A stretch of DNA of 15,421 bases, from NCBI GenBank assembly GCA_049515175.1, contig JBEKUI010000088.1, forward strand, positions 1 through 15,421, given 5' to 3'. The notes below the pieces were generated by a model. The model saw only the letters and a program-made list of their open reading frames with translations. It ran no database searches and was not told where the DNA came from. This DNA is from JACQNR01 sp049515175. GTDB taxonomy: Bacteria; Acidobacteriota; Terriglobia; UBA7540. Below are positions 1 to 6,621 of this stretch, piece by piece (the stretch's first letter is position 1; the number at the start of each line of letters is the position of its first letter). A program made the translations under genes and the position numbers.

Positions 1-83
1 AAGGGGGTAGGTCGGCACTACAACCGCTTTTCGAGAAGCCGGGATTGATTCAGAAGAGGTTCGACCAACGGAGAGGTCAAATT
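1..83. other. Left edge, no gene seen
   Basis: The 83 bases after the stop of the Ig-repeat lipoprotein hold no convincing gene. An imperfect stem around 24-42 (CCGCTT and AAGCCGG) could act as a weak end of the minus-strand transcript. Bases 11-22 read TGTAGTGCCGAC on the minus strand and may be a third, cut-off copy of the TGTAGCG repeat. Confidence 0.3.
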
Positions 84-1535
84 TCACTCAAAATTGTTCT
101 CAACTGCGAAAGTTGGGCTAGGTTGAGAACTGTCCCAAACCTGAAAGTAGATGAAAGAATCAAAAGGCTCGGTTGGAATGCCAGTGATTTGTCGGTTGGC
201 ATAATCGAAAGTCAGGCCTTGAGGCAAAGCTCCAAGCAGGTATGAATAAGGAGTCACTCCACCAGTGACGGCATAAACAGCAGTGTAAGGATCCCCAGTC
301 ATGCCCGACGGAAGGGTATTGGTGGTGATTACGAGTTTCTCGTTTACGCGTATGGTTTCGTTGCCGTTGGCGCTGTCCGGCGGAGTGCTCGAGTCCGTGA
401 CTTGTGCTGCAAAAGAATAGGAGCCCGTGGCAGTAGGAGTGCCGGTCAAGTAGGAATATCCGTATGGTGACATCTCGCCGAGGGACAGCCCGGGCGGCAA
501 CGCTCCTGACGTGATCTTGATCGAGTAGGGAGGTTGTCCATCGGCGGCGTACACGAAGTGCGAGTAGAGCGAATCCTTGACGCCGTCAGGAAGCGCCCCG
601 GATGCAATCGACACGGTCGGTCTGATGGTGAGATAAAACCATTGATTCTTGTTTTGTGCCGGCGTGGAGGAATCCGCGAGCCCAATCCAGATGGGAAAAT
701 TGTTCGTCTGGGTTGGAGTACCAGAGATTTCCCCCGTGGAACTGGTCAATGCCAGACCTGGAGGCAGACTAGCATTGGGCAGGCTCCAAGTGTAAGGTGG
801 CGTTCCGCCGAAGGCTTCCATCTGCGCGTGATAGGCATGGGTCACCACGCCAGAGGGCAAGTTGTTATTCGGGATCGCTAGGTTCTTCCAGACGTATAAG
901 AAGAAGGTGCTCGAAACTGACTGCGCCGGGTTGGCGGAATCTTGGACCTTGCATGAGACAATGAAAGAACCTTCGTGCGACGGTGTCCCACTGAAAACAC
1001 CGCCAGATGTCAGTGTTAGGCCCGACGGCAGAGATCCCGAAGTCGCCGTCCAATTGTAAGGGGGTATGCCGCCGGTCGCTTGCAGGCTTTCGTTGTACGG
1101 TTGGTTGAAGGTCATGTTGAAGCTTGGAGTGTCCGGAATGACCAACGGGTCAGCTACCATGAGGGCAAAGGTTGCGGTGGCCGCACTCGATGCGGAGTCT
1201 TTCACCTCGGCGGTAAACTGAAATTGTCCTGACTCTGCCGGGATCCCGGCCAAAATTCCCAAGACCTTCAGGTTCATTCCCTTGGATAGCGTTCCCGAAG
1301 TTAGTCTCCAACTATACGGAGAAGTTCCCCCGCTCGCCTGAAGGGTTTGGCTGTAGAACCCTCCTCTAATCCCATAGGGCAATGAGGAGGTGGTTATCAA
1401 CAATGGGGCAGGAGGCGATTTAGGTGTGCCCCCACCCCCGCCGCCGCAGGTGGTGAGCACAAAGGGCGCGGCGAGCGCCGCGACGGCCAGCGCGCGGGAA
1501 ATGCTGCGCGCGAATTGGGCAGGGGAGATTCTCAT
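84..1535 (-). CDS. Putative lipoprotein with five Ig-like (He_PIG) repeats
   Basis: About 483 residues. I start at ATG 1535 rather than the upstream ATG at 1601 because it overlaps the stop of the preceding protease gene as ATGA and puts a signal sequence at the N-terminus: Arg-containing n-region, hydrophobic core around residues 15-28, then LTTC with Cys30 followed by six glycines. This suggests a lipoprotein, although Thr before the Cys is unusual. The rest is five tandem repeats of about 85-90 residues, each with a GG.PPY.W-like strand, a LP.GL turn and a G.ISGTP-like turn, the hallmark of putative Ig (He_PIG) domains. Such proteins usually sit on the cell surface and bind or present something; the partner is unknown. 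It is the last gene of the exported-protein block. The fifth repeat ends slightly short. Confidence 0.85.
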   Translation of the reverse strand: MRISPAQFARSISRALAVAALAAPFVLTTCGGGGGGTPKSPPAPLLITTSSLPYGIRGGFYSQTLQASGGTSPYSWRLTSGTLSKGMNLKVLGILAGIPAESGQFQFTAEVKDSASSAATATFALMVADPLVIPDTPSFNMTFNQPYNESLQATGGIPPYNWTATSGSLPSGLTLTSGGVFSGTPSHEGSFIVSCKVQDSANPAQSVSSTFFLYVWKNLAIPNNNLPSGVVTHAYHAQMEAFGGTPPYTWSLPNASLPPGLALTSSTGEISGTPTQTNNFPIWIGLADSSTPAQNKNQWFYLTIRPTVSIASGALPDGVKDSLYSHFVYAADGQPPYSIKITSGALPPGLSLGEMSPYGYSYLTGTPTATGSYSFAAQVTDSSTPPDSANGNETIRVNEKLVITTNTLPSGMTGDPYTAVYAVTGGVTPYSYLLGALPQGLTFDYANRQITGIPTEPFDSFIYFQVWDSSQPSPTFAVENNFE

Positions 1536-2356
1536 GTCGCCACCGCGCAGGCCCGCAATTCTTCCTCGCGGAGCAGGGCGGGGAGGGGTCCAAGCAGCCA
1601 CAGTTCCGAGCTTTCGAGTAAGTCGAAGCGTGGGGCAGTTCCGTTGAGGATGATATTGATGTCGCTGACGATGGCGCCGGCAGCGACGGTCACTGTGCTC
1701 TTGTCGGCCGCCGAGTCGGTGGCCGATTCATTCGCATTCCAGAACTCTTTCGGCCCCGGGCTGAGGATCGGCGGGTTGAGTGGCCCTACGCTCGAGCCGC
1801 CCACGAAGTTGTGATTGATCGATTCCACTTCCACCGTGTAGCTGCCTGGCGGAACCGGAATGTCGTAAGTCCCCGCGAGGAGAGGCGTCCGGGAGCCATA
1901 GGAAGAGCCGGTGTCATTCGTTCCGGTGACGGTCTGACCCGGATTGCCGGTGAACAGGTAGCCCGACACAACCGAAACGGCGATGGAACGGGGCTTCAAC
2001 GTGTCGCGGGCGATGACGTTTACACCCTGGGCCTGCGTCTGACCGTCCGAAAAGAGAATCGCACCTTTGATGGTCCCGTACCGACTGTTGAACGGGACCT
2101 GGCTCGGTGGGGCGTTTACTGTTTCCGGGTAAAGGTACGAGACCCAAGCCGCGTCGTCCGGCGCGAGCATGGGCAATGATGCTGTGGAGCGCGCCTGGCA
2201 GACCGCGAAAGGAAACATCAAGGGCAGTCCGGCAAGGTCGGCCGTCGGGCATGTCCCGTTGTCGTTAAGGACCTCGACGTTGATCTGTGAGTGGTCGAGC
2301 CCGATGAAGTGGCCCAGCTCATGAGCGATGGCTTCGTTGAATTGCGCACTGGTCAT
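1532..2356 (-). CDS. C-terminal part of the matrixin-like protease (zinc site and CarboxypepD_reg-like domain)
   Basis: 274 residues if translation began at the first ATG after the internal TAG. The zinc-binding helix HELGHFIGLDH begins at residue 12 of this fragment and fits the metzincin pattern HExxHxxGxxH. A PDDAAWVSYLYP segment follows, typical of the end of matrixin catalytic domains. The second half (about residues 95-215) resembles a carboxypeptidase-regulatory-like beta-sandwich (YGTIKGAILFSDG, PPGSYTVEVE). I see no Shine-Dalgarno sequence before the ATG at 2356 and no signal peptide, so independent translation is doubtful and the product would stay in the cytoplasm. It is best read as the 3' half of the interrupted gene. 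Its TGA overlaps the start of the Ig-repeat lipoprotein by 4 bases. Confidence 0.55.
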   Translation of the reverse strand: MTSAQFNEAIAHELGHFIGLDHSQINVEVLNDNGTCPTADLAGLPLMFPFAVCQARSTASLPMLAPDDAAWVSYLYPETVNAPPSQVPFNSRYGTIKGAILFSDGQTQAQGVNVIARDTLKPRSIAVSVVSGYLFTGNPGQTVTGTNDTGSSYGSRTPLLAGTYDIPVPPGSYTVEVESINHNFVGGSSVGPLNPPILSPGPKEFWNANESATDSAADKSTVTVAAGAIVSDINIILNGTAPRFDLLESSELWLLGPLPALLREEELRACAVAT

Positions 2357-2398
2357 TTCGTAATTGGGGAGATAGGCAAAGGGGGAATTGATCCCGTC

Positions 2399-2953
2399 CT
2401 ACATCTGGCCATTGAACATGCCGAAAGCGGAGAGAATCCGGCCCGTGGTGGGGTCGAGTTTGCAGGGCGAGGCGAACCCGATGATACCTGGATCGCCAAC
2501 CAACTGCTGGAAAATCGAGCCGTCGGCGTCGAAAAGCACGGCGCTCTGTGTGCCATCGTCGCAAGAAGCCGTGACGGCGTCGAATTCCGGCACGGTGCTG
2601 ACATCGCCATCCGTGAAGATGCCGGTGCTCTGGACTTGCCCGGCATAGGAGAAGGTGATGGAGGCGGTGGGGACATCCTGCCACACCTGAAACATGGCCT
2701 TGACCCGGGAAACCCCCGTCGCGTTATCGACCACCACGGTGCCGTCCGGCTTGCGGGCGAGCGGCCCGCCATCGACGCGGAACTGAACCGGCACGGAAGT
2801 GTCCCACACGAAGGGCTGGCCTTCGACACCGTAGTTCGGCCCGCCCACAATGAGCGGTCCGCCCGCCCGTGCCCCCCAGGGGAGAGCGATGAGGGCGCAG
2901 AGGATCAGCGTCAAACCTGGAATTGCTATCGAGCTGGCGCGCTGTGCGCGCAT
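2399..2953 (-). CDS. N-terminal part of the matrixin-like protease (signal peptide and pro-catalytic region)
   Basis: 184 residues as it stands. It starts 2 bases after the TAG stop of the upstream secreted-protein gene, which supports ATG 2953 and co-transcription. Residues 1-30 are a clear signal peptide: basic start, hydrophobic core LILCALIALPW, and Ala-Arg-Ala before the likely cleavage site. The mature part has a GGPNYGVEGQPFVWD segment followed by beta-strand-rich sequence, including the FQVW and ASITF strands expected before the active-site helix of matrixin-like proteins. It contains no zinc motif of its own, since that motif lies beyond the TAG. On its own it would be a secreted, inactive fragment. 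Confidence 0.6.
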   Translation of the reverse strand: MRAQRASSIAIPGLTLILCALIALPWGARAGGPLIVGGPNYGVEGQPFVWDTSVPVQFRVDGGPLARKPDGTVVVDNATGVSRVKAMFQVWQDVPTASITFSYAGQVQSTGIFTDGDVSTVPEFDAVTASCDDGTQSAVLFDADGSIFQQLVGDPGIIGFASPCKLDPTTGRILSAFGMFNGQM

Positions 2954-2955
2954 GA

Positions 2956-3579
2956 CTACCTCGGGGTCAGTGCCGCAAGGTCTCGCGTGAAGTCGCGCAA
3001 ATCGTTCAGCGCGATCGGCCCGGTTGGATGCTGCCGAAGGAGCGCCGTGGAGCGCGGCGAGAGGGTCAATCGTTTGCTCTTGAGCTCAGTGTCCATTCTC
3101 TCCCAAAGACCCACGTTGCCGTGCCCGTTCACAGCCACCTCCTGGCCTTCGGCATCGCGTGAGATTCGGAAACGCCCCTGTTCGAGCCCCGCTGGGCTCC
3201 TCAGGCCGTAGCTTGTCGTCGGATTCAGGAGCAGGAGCAGGTGCTGGCCCTTGCGATACCCGGCGGCGTCGTATCGGTCACGAATGTCCCAGATGAACTG
3301 GCGAAACGTGAACGTTCCGGAGGCGGCACCTTTCAGCGTCTCGGCCACGCGCAAGATAACAACCACGGTCGAGAGATGCGTCAGTTCCGGGTGCGGCTCG
3401 ACCCGGGCACTCATCACGGTGCCGCGCACAATAACTGCCGACTGCGAGACGAGCTCGGCCAGATTCCGCGGCTGCACGTAGGCGCCGCGTTGCGCGCGGA
3501 GTGGCGCGCCACAAAGCATGCCGAGAGCCAACAGCCCCGCCCCGAGGCGTGCCCAATGAAAGCGATAAAGATTCGCCAT
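2956..3579 (-). CDS. Secreted protein of unknown function, first gene of the exported block
   Basis: 207 residues. I do not recognise a named family. The N-terminus is a signal peptide (basic residues, hydrophobic LGAGLLALGMLCGAP, likely cleavage after LRAQ). The mature part is beta-rich: a VIVRGTV strand, the segment VVVILRVAETLKG, TFTFRQF, then GYRKGQHLLLLLNP and SPAGLEQGRFRI. The order of strands around GTV, LKG and G..LLLLL suggests a small barrel-like fold, but that is inference. Two bases separate its stop from the protease start, so the two are very likely co-translated and may work together, for example as a partner or inhibitor of the protease. No Shine-Dalgarno sequence lies before its ATG; the promoter sits only about 10 bases upstream. 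Confidence 0.75.
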   Translation of the reverse strand: MANLYRFHWARLGAGLLALGMLCGAPLRAQRGAYVQPRNLAELVSQSAVIVRGTVMSARVEPHPELTHLSTVVVILRVAETLKGAASGTFTFRQFIWDIRDRYDAAGYRKGQHLLLLLNPTTSYGLRSPAGLEQGRFRISRDAEGQEVAVNGHGNVGLWERMDTELKSKRLTLSPRSTALLRQHPTGPIALNDLRDFTRDLAALTPR

Positions 3580-3588
3580 CGCTGCGAA

Positions 3589-3617
3589 ATTACAGACCTC
3601 TGTTGGTGAGAAGTCAA
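3589..3617 (-). promoter_or_regulatory. Sigma-70-like promoter of the exported-protein block
   Basis: On the minus strand TTGACT (3617-3612) and TGTAAT (3594-3589) are separated by exactly 17 bases; each hexamer is one base from consensus. Transcription would begin near 3581-3583, leaving a leader of only a few bases before ATG 3579. A second TTGACA lies 7 bases further upstream without a matching -10. This is a sequence match only. Confidence 0.55.
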
Positions 3618-3706
3618 TAGCTAAAATGTCAACTCGGATAAAGCATCGGGAAGTCCCCGCGGCTCACCGGTGCCGGGAGATGTCGTATTGGGCTGGGAAG
3701 GCTCGC

Positions 3707-3862
3707 TCAACGCACGATCGCGTAGTAGATCACGTAGAACCAGGACAAGATCCCGTGCACGATCGCCCAGAAGAGCGATTTGTGCAAGCTCCATGAAATC
3801 GCGATAGCGAGCGCCGATCCGAAACTTATGCCCGCCCTCGCTGCTTCTGTCGTGGCTGCCAT
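3707..3862 (-). CDS. 51-residue single-span membrane protein
   Basis: ATG 3862 to TGA 3707 gives 51 residues. A purine-rich Shine-Dalgarno sequence (GGGGAGAGG) lies 8 bases upstream, which supports a real gene. The N-terminal 10 residues are polar (MAATTEAARA). The remainder is strongly hydrophobic and aromatic: GSALAIAISWS, then HKSLFWAIVHGILSWFYVIYYAIVR, so one or two membrane passes are expected. The arrangement S-W-S-x-H/N-K-S, W-A-I-x-H-G and W-x-Y-V-I-Y-Y-A resembles small conserved membrane proteins I have seen in many bacteria without a function, but I cannot name the family. It stands alone between the exported block and the dehydrogenase. It is short enough to be missed by length cut-offs. 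Confidence 0.75.
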   Translation of the reverse strand: MAATTEAARAGISFGSALAIAISWSLHKSLFWAIVHGILSWFYVIYYAIVR

Positions 3863-3888
3863 GGCTTCTATCCTCTCCCCTGTAGATT

Positions 3889-3919
3889 CGCGTCCTGTGG
3901 ACCTGTCGCGAAGGACGCG
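3889..3919. repeat. Hairpin in the leader of the small membrane-protein gene
   Basis: CGCGTCCT (3889-3896) and AGGACGCG (3912-3919) are perfect complements separated by 15 bases. The stem lies 27-57 bases upstream of ATG 3862 on the minus strand, so it would be in the leader if transcription starts beyond it. It is not followed by a T-run, so it does not look like a terminator. Confidence 0.4.
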
Positions 3920-3970
3920 GAAATCAGAAGAGGGATGCTAGCACAGAGGAGGAGTTCACGGGAAAGGAGC

Positions 3971-3998
3971 GTCGCCTGGCCAGAAAGGGTCAGGCGAC
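3971..3998 (-). terminator. Stem-loop over the stop codon of the dehydrogenase
   Basis: GTCGCCTG (3971-3978) and CAGGCGAC (3991-3998) form a perfect 8-bp stem with a 12-base loop. The stop codon of the dehydrogenase (3992-3990) is inside the structure. The bases after it on the minus strand (GCTCCTTTCCC) contain only a weak T-run, so this may be a poor intrinsic terminator or simply an mRNA-end stabiliser. Confidence 0.35.
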
Positions 3999-4955
3999 TG
4001 ATCCGGGTCGCAGGAAAACCTTTAATGGGGAACCCTGTTTCACGTATTCGAAGGCAGCGAGGCCATCCTCAAGGGGGAATATCTTCGAAACGAGAGCGTC
4101 CACATTGACCGCCCCCTTAGCCAGCAGGTCGATGGCGGGCGGAAAAGCGCCGCAGCGCGAGCCGAGAAGTGTGATCTCGTCCACCACCAGCTTCGCCGTG
4201 TCGAATTGCGCCAGGCCGTGGTACGTGGACTTCATCACGATGGTGCCGCGGGGCACGACGAGGCGGAAAGCCTGTTCCAGGCCCTTGGGCGAGCCTGTGG
4301 CTTCCACGACCACGGGAAATTTTGCTGCGGGCAGCGAGTCGTCCATCATCGCCGTTGCCGGAATTCCCAAAGATTGCGCGAGGTCGAGCTTCCAAGGATG
4401 CTTGCCGAAAAGTGTGACTTGCGCCTTCTTGTCGTGGAGCACCTGCGCAATCAGCAGACCCAGTTTGCCGTCGCCGAGCACTGCCACGCGTACGCGCGGC
4501 CAGATGGGCTTTTGCTCAAGGATCTCAGCCGCCGCAGCTAGCGGCTCGATGAACACCGCCGCCTCGTCCGGGATGGATTCGGGGACCTGGTGCAGATTGA
4601 AGGTGGGTAGGGCGATACACTCAGCGAAAGCGCCGGGGCGGTTAAGAATGCCCATCACGGTGCGGTTGGGACAATGCCGGTTGAGGCCCCAGAGGCACAT
4701 CTCGCAATCGCCGCAGGAGATGTTGATCTCCCCCACGACGCGCTTGCCAACCCACTTCGAATCTTCGCACTCAACCACCCGGCCTACGAATTCATGACCG
4801 GGAATCCCCCGGAATCCGAAATAGCCTTTGAGGATCTGCACGTCGGTCGCGCAAATGCCTGCCAGCGAAACCTGGATGAGCGCCTCTTCCGGTCCCGGAC
4901 ACGGCCTCTCCACATCGCGAACACTCAGCGCGCCGTCGAAATAGAGTGCCTTCAT
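3990..4955 (-). CDS. Zinc-dependent medium-chain alcohol/polyol-type dehydrogenase
   Basis: 321 residues, somewhat short for the family (usually about 340-350). The N-terminal GroES-like domain has the catalytic-zinc residues Cys35 (GICATD) and His54-Glu55 (GHE). The structural-zinc lobe has four cysteines at 81, 84, 87 and 95. The Rossmann domain begins near residue 155 with GDGKLG (161-166). This is an NAD(P)-dependent oxidoreductase of the zinc MDR superfamily, acting in the cytoplasm on an alcohol or a threonine/polyol-like substrate; the substrate cannot be read from the sequence. It lies 108 bases downstream of selA on the same strand and may be transcribed with it. No Shine-Dalgarno sequence is visible; the start is 2 bases after a heptad repeat arm that could pair with a partner arm upstream. 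Confidence 0.88.
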   Translation of the reverse strand: MKALYFDGALSVRDVERPCPGPEEALIQVSLAGICATDVQILKGYFGFRGIPGHEFVGRVVECEDSKWVGKRVVGEINISCGDCEMCLWGLNRHCPNRTVMGILNRPGAFAECIALPTFNLHQVPESIPDEAAVFIEPLAAAAEILEQKPIWPRVRVAVLGDGKLGLLIAQVLHDKKAQVTLFGKHPWKLDLAQSLGIPATAMMDDSLPAAKFPVVVEATGSPKGLEQAFRLVVPRGTIVMKSTYHGLAQFDTAKLVVDEITLLGSRCGAFPPAIDLLAKGAVNVDALVSKIFPLEDGLAAFEYVKQGSPLKVFLRPGSVA

Positions 4956-4957
4956 TG

Positions 4958-5083
4958 GAATAGTGAATGGTGAATGGTGAATAGTGAATTAGCAACCCCG
5001 TGCAGTTTGCTCAGTTTTCCCTGGACCTGCGCGCAGTGCCCCCGGCGAATACTCCGCAATTCACTATTCACTATTCACTATTC
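4958..5083. repeat. Heptad-built inverted repeat between selA and the dehydrogenase
   Basis: The right arm (5058-5083), read on the minus strand, is three copies of GAATAGT plus GAATT as its complement. The left arm (4958-4990), read on the plus strand, is GAATAGT, GAATGGT, GAATGGT, GAATAGT and then GAATT. The two arms are complementary apart from one extra heptad and the A/G variants, with a 67-base loop. The right arm codes for the last residues and TAG stop of SelA; the left arm ends 2 bases before the dehydrogenase ATG. Short tandem heptads of this type are known as dispersed repeats in some bacteria. Confidence 0.8.
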
Positions 5084-6548
5084 TCGTCATCTGCTCGAAC
5101 GCGTCCAGGACGAGGTCCTCCTGTTCAGGAAACACCGTCCGCAGGTCGAGCAACAACCGGTCATGTTCGATCCGGGCGATGACGGGCGGCGAGGAGCGTC
5201 GCAGGCGCGCTTCGAGCTCCTGCGCGTTCATTCGCCCGTGAGCCACGACCACTAATCTTGTCGGCAGGGACTGGCCGGGAGTTGAGCCTCCGCCCACGAC
5301 CGACTCTCCCTCTTCCAGTTGCGCGGTAAAACCCCGTGCGGCCCTGATCCTCTCCGCCAGGCGCTCGGCACGGATGGAGATCTGTTCCTGGGTCAGATAC
5401 ATCATGCGGAGGGCCGGAATCGCCTCCCGCTGGTCGCGGAGGTAGAGTGAAACCGTCCCCTCCAGCGCCGCAATCATCAACTTATCGACCCGCAAAGCGC
5501 GGAAGAGTGGATTCTTGCGAATTCTTTCCAGCGGCTCGCGCTTGCCGGTGAGGATGCCGGCCTGCGGCCCGCCCAGCATCTTATCGCCGCTGAAGGTGAC
5601 CACGTCCACGCCCGCCTTGAGGCTCAGGCCCGCCGGCGGCTCGTCTCGGATGCCGAGGGACGAGAAATCGAGCAGGCATCCGCTGCCCAGGTCTTCCAGG
5701 ACCGGCAGGTTATGTTCGCGCGCCAAGCTGACGAGTTCGGGGAGCTCCGGCCGTTCAGTGAAGCCGACGATGTGGAAATTACTGGGATGAACACGCATCA
5801 GAACGCGCGTGCGTTCATTGATGGCCGCGGCGTAATCACTGAGGCGCGTGCGGTTCGTTGTCCCCACTTCGCGCAGGATGGCGCCGCTCTTGGCACAAAT
5901 GTCGGGAATGCGGAAGGAGCCGCCGATTTCGATCAATTCACCGCGCGAGACGATGACCTCAGCGTCCTCGGCCAGGGTGTTGAGCGCCAGGAAAACCGCC
6001 GCAGCGTTGTTGTTGACAACCAGCGTCCGCTCCGCGCCCAGTAACTGAGCAAACAAGCGGTCCGTGTGCTGGTCGCGCTGGCCGCGCTCCCCGCGCGCGA
6101 GGTCGTATTCGAGATTGGAATATTGGCTGGCGGCCTCCGCGACGTGCTCGATCGCTTCCCGAGCCAGCGGCGCGCGGCCGAGATTCGTATGCAGGATTAC
6201 GCCCGTGGCGTTGATCACGGGACGCAGCGAATACCCCGCCTCGGCCTGGGCCGTGGCGACGATCTCCTTCTCGAGCATCTCGAGTGAGACGCTCGAGAGC
6301 TCTCCCCGGCCGATTCGCCCGCGCAGGCCCTGCACGACTTGGCGCGTCGCCTCGACGAGGATTCGCCTCCCCACGCGCCCTTCGAGCGCGCGCACGGCGG
6401 GACGGCCGAGCAGTTCGTCCACGGCAGGAATCTGCCGCAGCAGCGACACGTCCGCCCGCTCGATTTGGGAGTCGTCAGAACTCACTTTGAACCTTGTTGC
6501 TCCGGCGGCCGAACGCCTTGCACTGCGGCTCCGGAAGGCCTTCACCAT
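5064..6548 (-). CDS. selA: L-seryl-tRNA(Sec) selenium transferase (selenocysteine synthase)
   Basis: 494 residues from ATG 6548 (E. coli SelA has 463). SelA is a PLP enzyme that turns Ser-tRNA(Sec) into Sec-tRNA(Sec) with selenophosphate. Seen here: an N-terminal region with LLRQIPAVDELL, the conserved INATGVILHTNLGRAPL (about 112-128), LVVNNNAAAV, EVGTTNRT (227-234), and the PLP-lysine motif SGDKMLGGPQAG with Lys323. The start is uncertain: the first 20 residues are Arg/Ser-rich and unlike the family, ATG 6548 has no clear Shine-Dalgarno sequence, and GTG 6485 is preceded by AAGG at good spacing. The C-terminal R-I-V-N-S-E-stop is encoded by the GAATAGT heptad repeat. selB, selD and the tRNA(Sec) gene are not in the window. 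The gene is divergent from the MXAN_5187-like gene. Confidence 0.95.
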   Translation of the reverse strand: MVKAFRSRSARRSAAGATRFKVSSDDSQIERADVSLLRQIPAVDELLGRPAVRALEGRVGRRILVEATRQVVQGLRGRIGRGELSSVSLEMLEKEIVATAQAEAGYSLRPVINATGVILHTNLGRAPLAREAIEHVAEAASQYSNLEYDLARGERGQRDQHTDRLFAQLLGAERTLVVNNNAAAVFLALNTLAEDAEVIVSRGELIEIGGSFRIPDICAKSGAILREVGTTNRTRLSDYAAAINERTRVLMRVHPSNFHIVGFTERPELPELVSLAREHNLPVLEDLGSGCLLDFSSLGIRDEPPAGLSLKAGVDVVTFSGDKMLGGPQAGILTGKREPLERIRKNPLFRALRVDKLMIAALEGTVSLYLRDQREAIPALRMMYLTQEQISIRAERLAERIRAARGFTAQLEEGESVVGGGSTPGQSLPTRLVVVAHGRMNAQELEARLRRSSPPVIARIEHDRLLLDLRTVFPEQEDLVLDAFEQMTRIVNSE

Positions 6549-6573
6549 AACACGAAGCCCGGCAACTTTTCCA

Positions 6574-6604
6574 TTGACTCACCTTGTTTTCAGGTGACTA
6601 TAAT
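6574..6604 (+). promoter_or_regulatory. Promoter for the MXAN_5187-like gene, with a palindrome in its spacer
   Basis: TTGACT (6574-6579) and a perfect TATAAT (6599-6604) are 19 bases apart, slightly longer than the ideal 17. Transcription should begin near 6611. The spacer is filled by a palindrome: ACTCACCT (6577-6584), 7 bases, AGGTGACT (6592-6599), matching at 7 of 8 positions. Its place between the -35 and -10 is that of a repressor operator, and it lies between two divergent genes. No regulator gene is adjacent. Confidence 0.55.
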
Positions 6605-6621
6605 CCCCTAGCGCAGTAGGT

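Larger units (their letters stand above)
1532..2953 (-). pseudogene. Matrixin-like metalloprotease gene interrupted by one in-frame TAG
   Basis: Reading from ATG 2953 to TGA 1532 gives one uninterrupted protein of 473 codons except for a TAG at codon 185 (2401-2399). The two halves are in the same frame, and the 14 codons between the TAG and the next ATG are also open and read sensibly. Joined, the layout is: signal peptide (about residues 1-30), N-terminal part of a matrixin-like domain, zinc helix HELGHFIGLDH (His211, Glu212, His215, His221), a likely Met-turn in LMFPF, and a C-terminal carboxypeptidase-regulatory-like beta domain. The TAG separates the export signal from the catalytic site, so without readthrough no secreted active protease is made. 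A single change would restore Leu, Gln, Lys, Glu, Ser, Trp or Tyr. Recent mutation or a base-calling error are both possible. Confidence 0.75.

Noticed and set aside
45..245. A 66-codon plus-strand frame at the left edge
   Set aside because: No ribosome site and no motif, and it overlaps the 3' end of the Ig-repeat gene on the other strand.
2399..2401. Amber recoding (pyrrolysine or reassigned TAG) as the explanation of the internal stop
   Set aside because: TAG ends at least four intact genes in this same window, so general reassignment is unlikely; local readthrough cannot be excluded.
2291..3211. A 306-codon plus-strand frame over the protease and secreted-protein genes
   Set aside because: No start site of quality and no recognisable motifs. 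It is antisense to genes with signal peptides and a zinc motif.
4958..5083. A CRISPR array or phage attachment site made of the GAATAGT heptads
   Set aside because: The units are directly adjacent 7-mers without spacers, and no integrase or cas gene is nearby.
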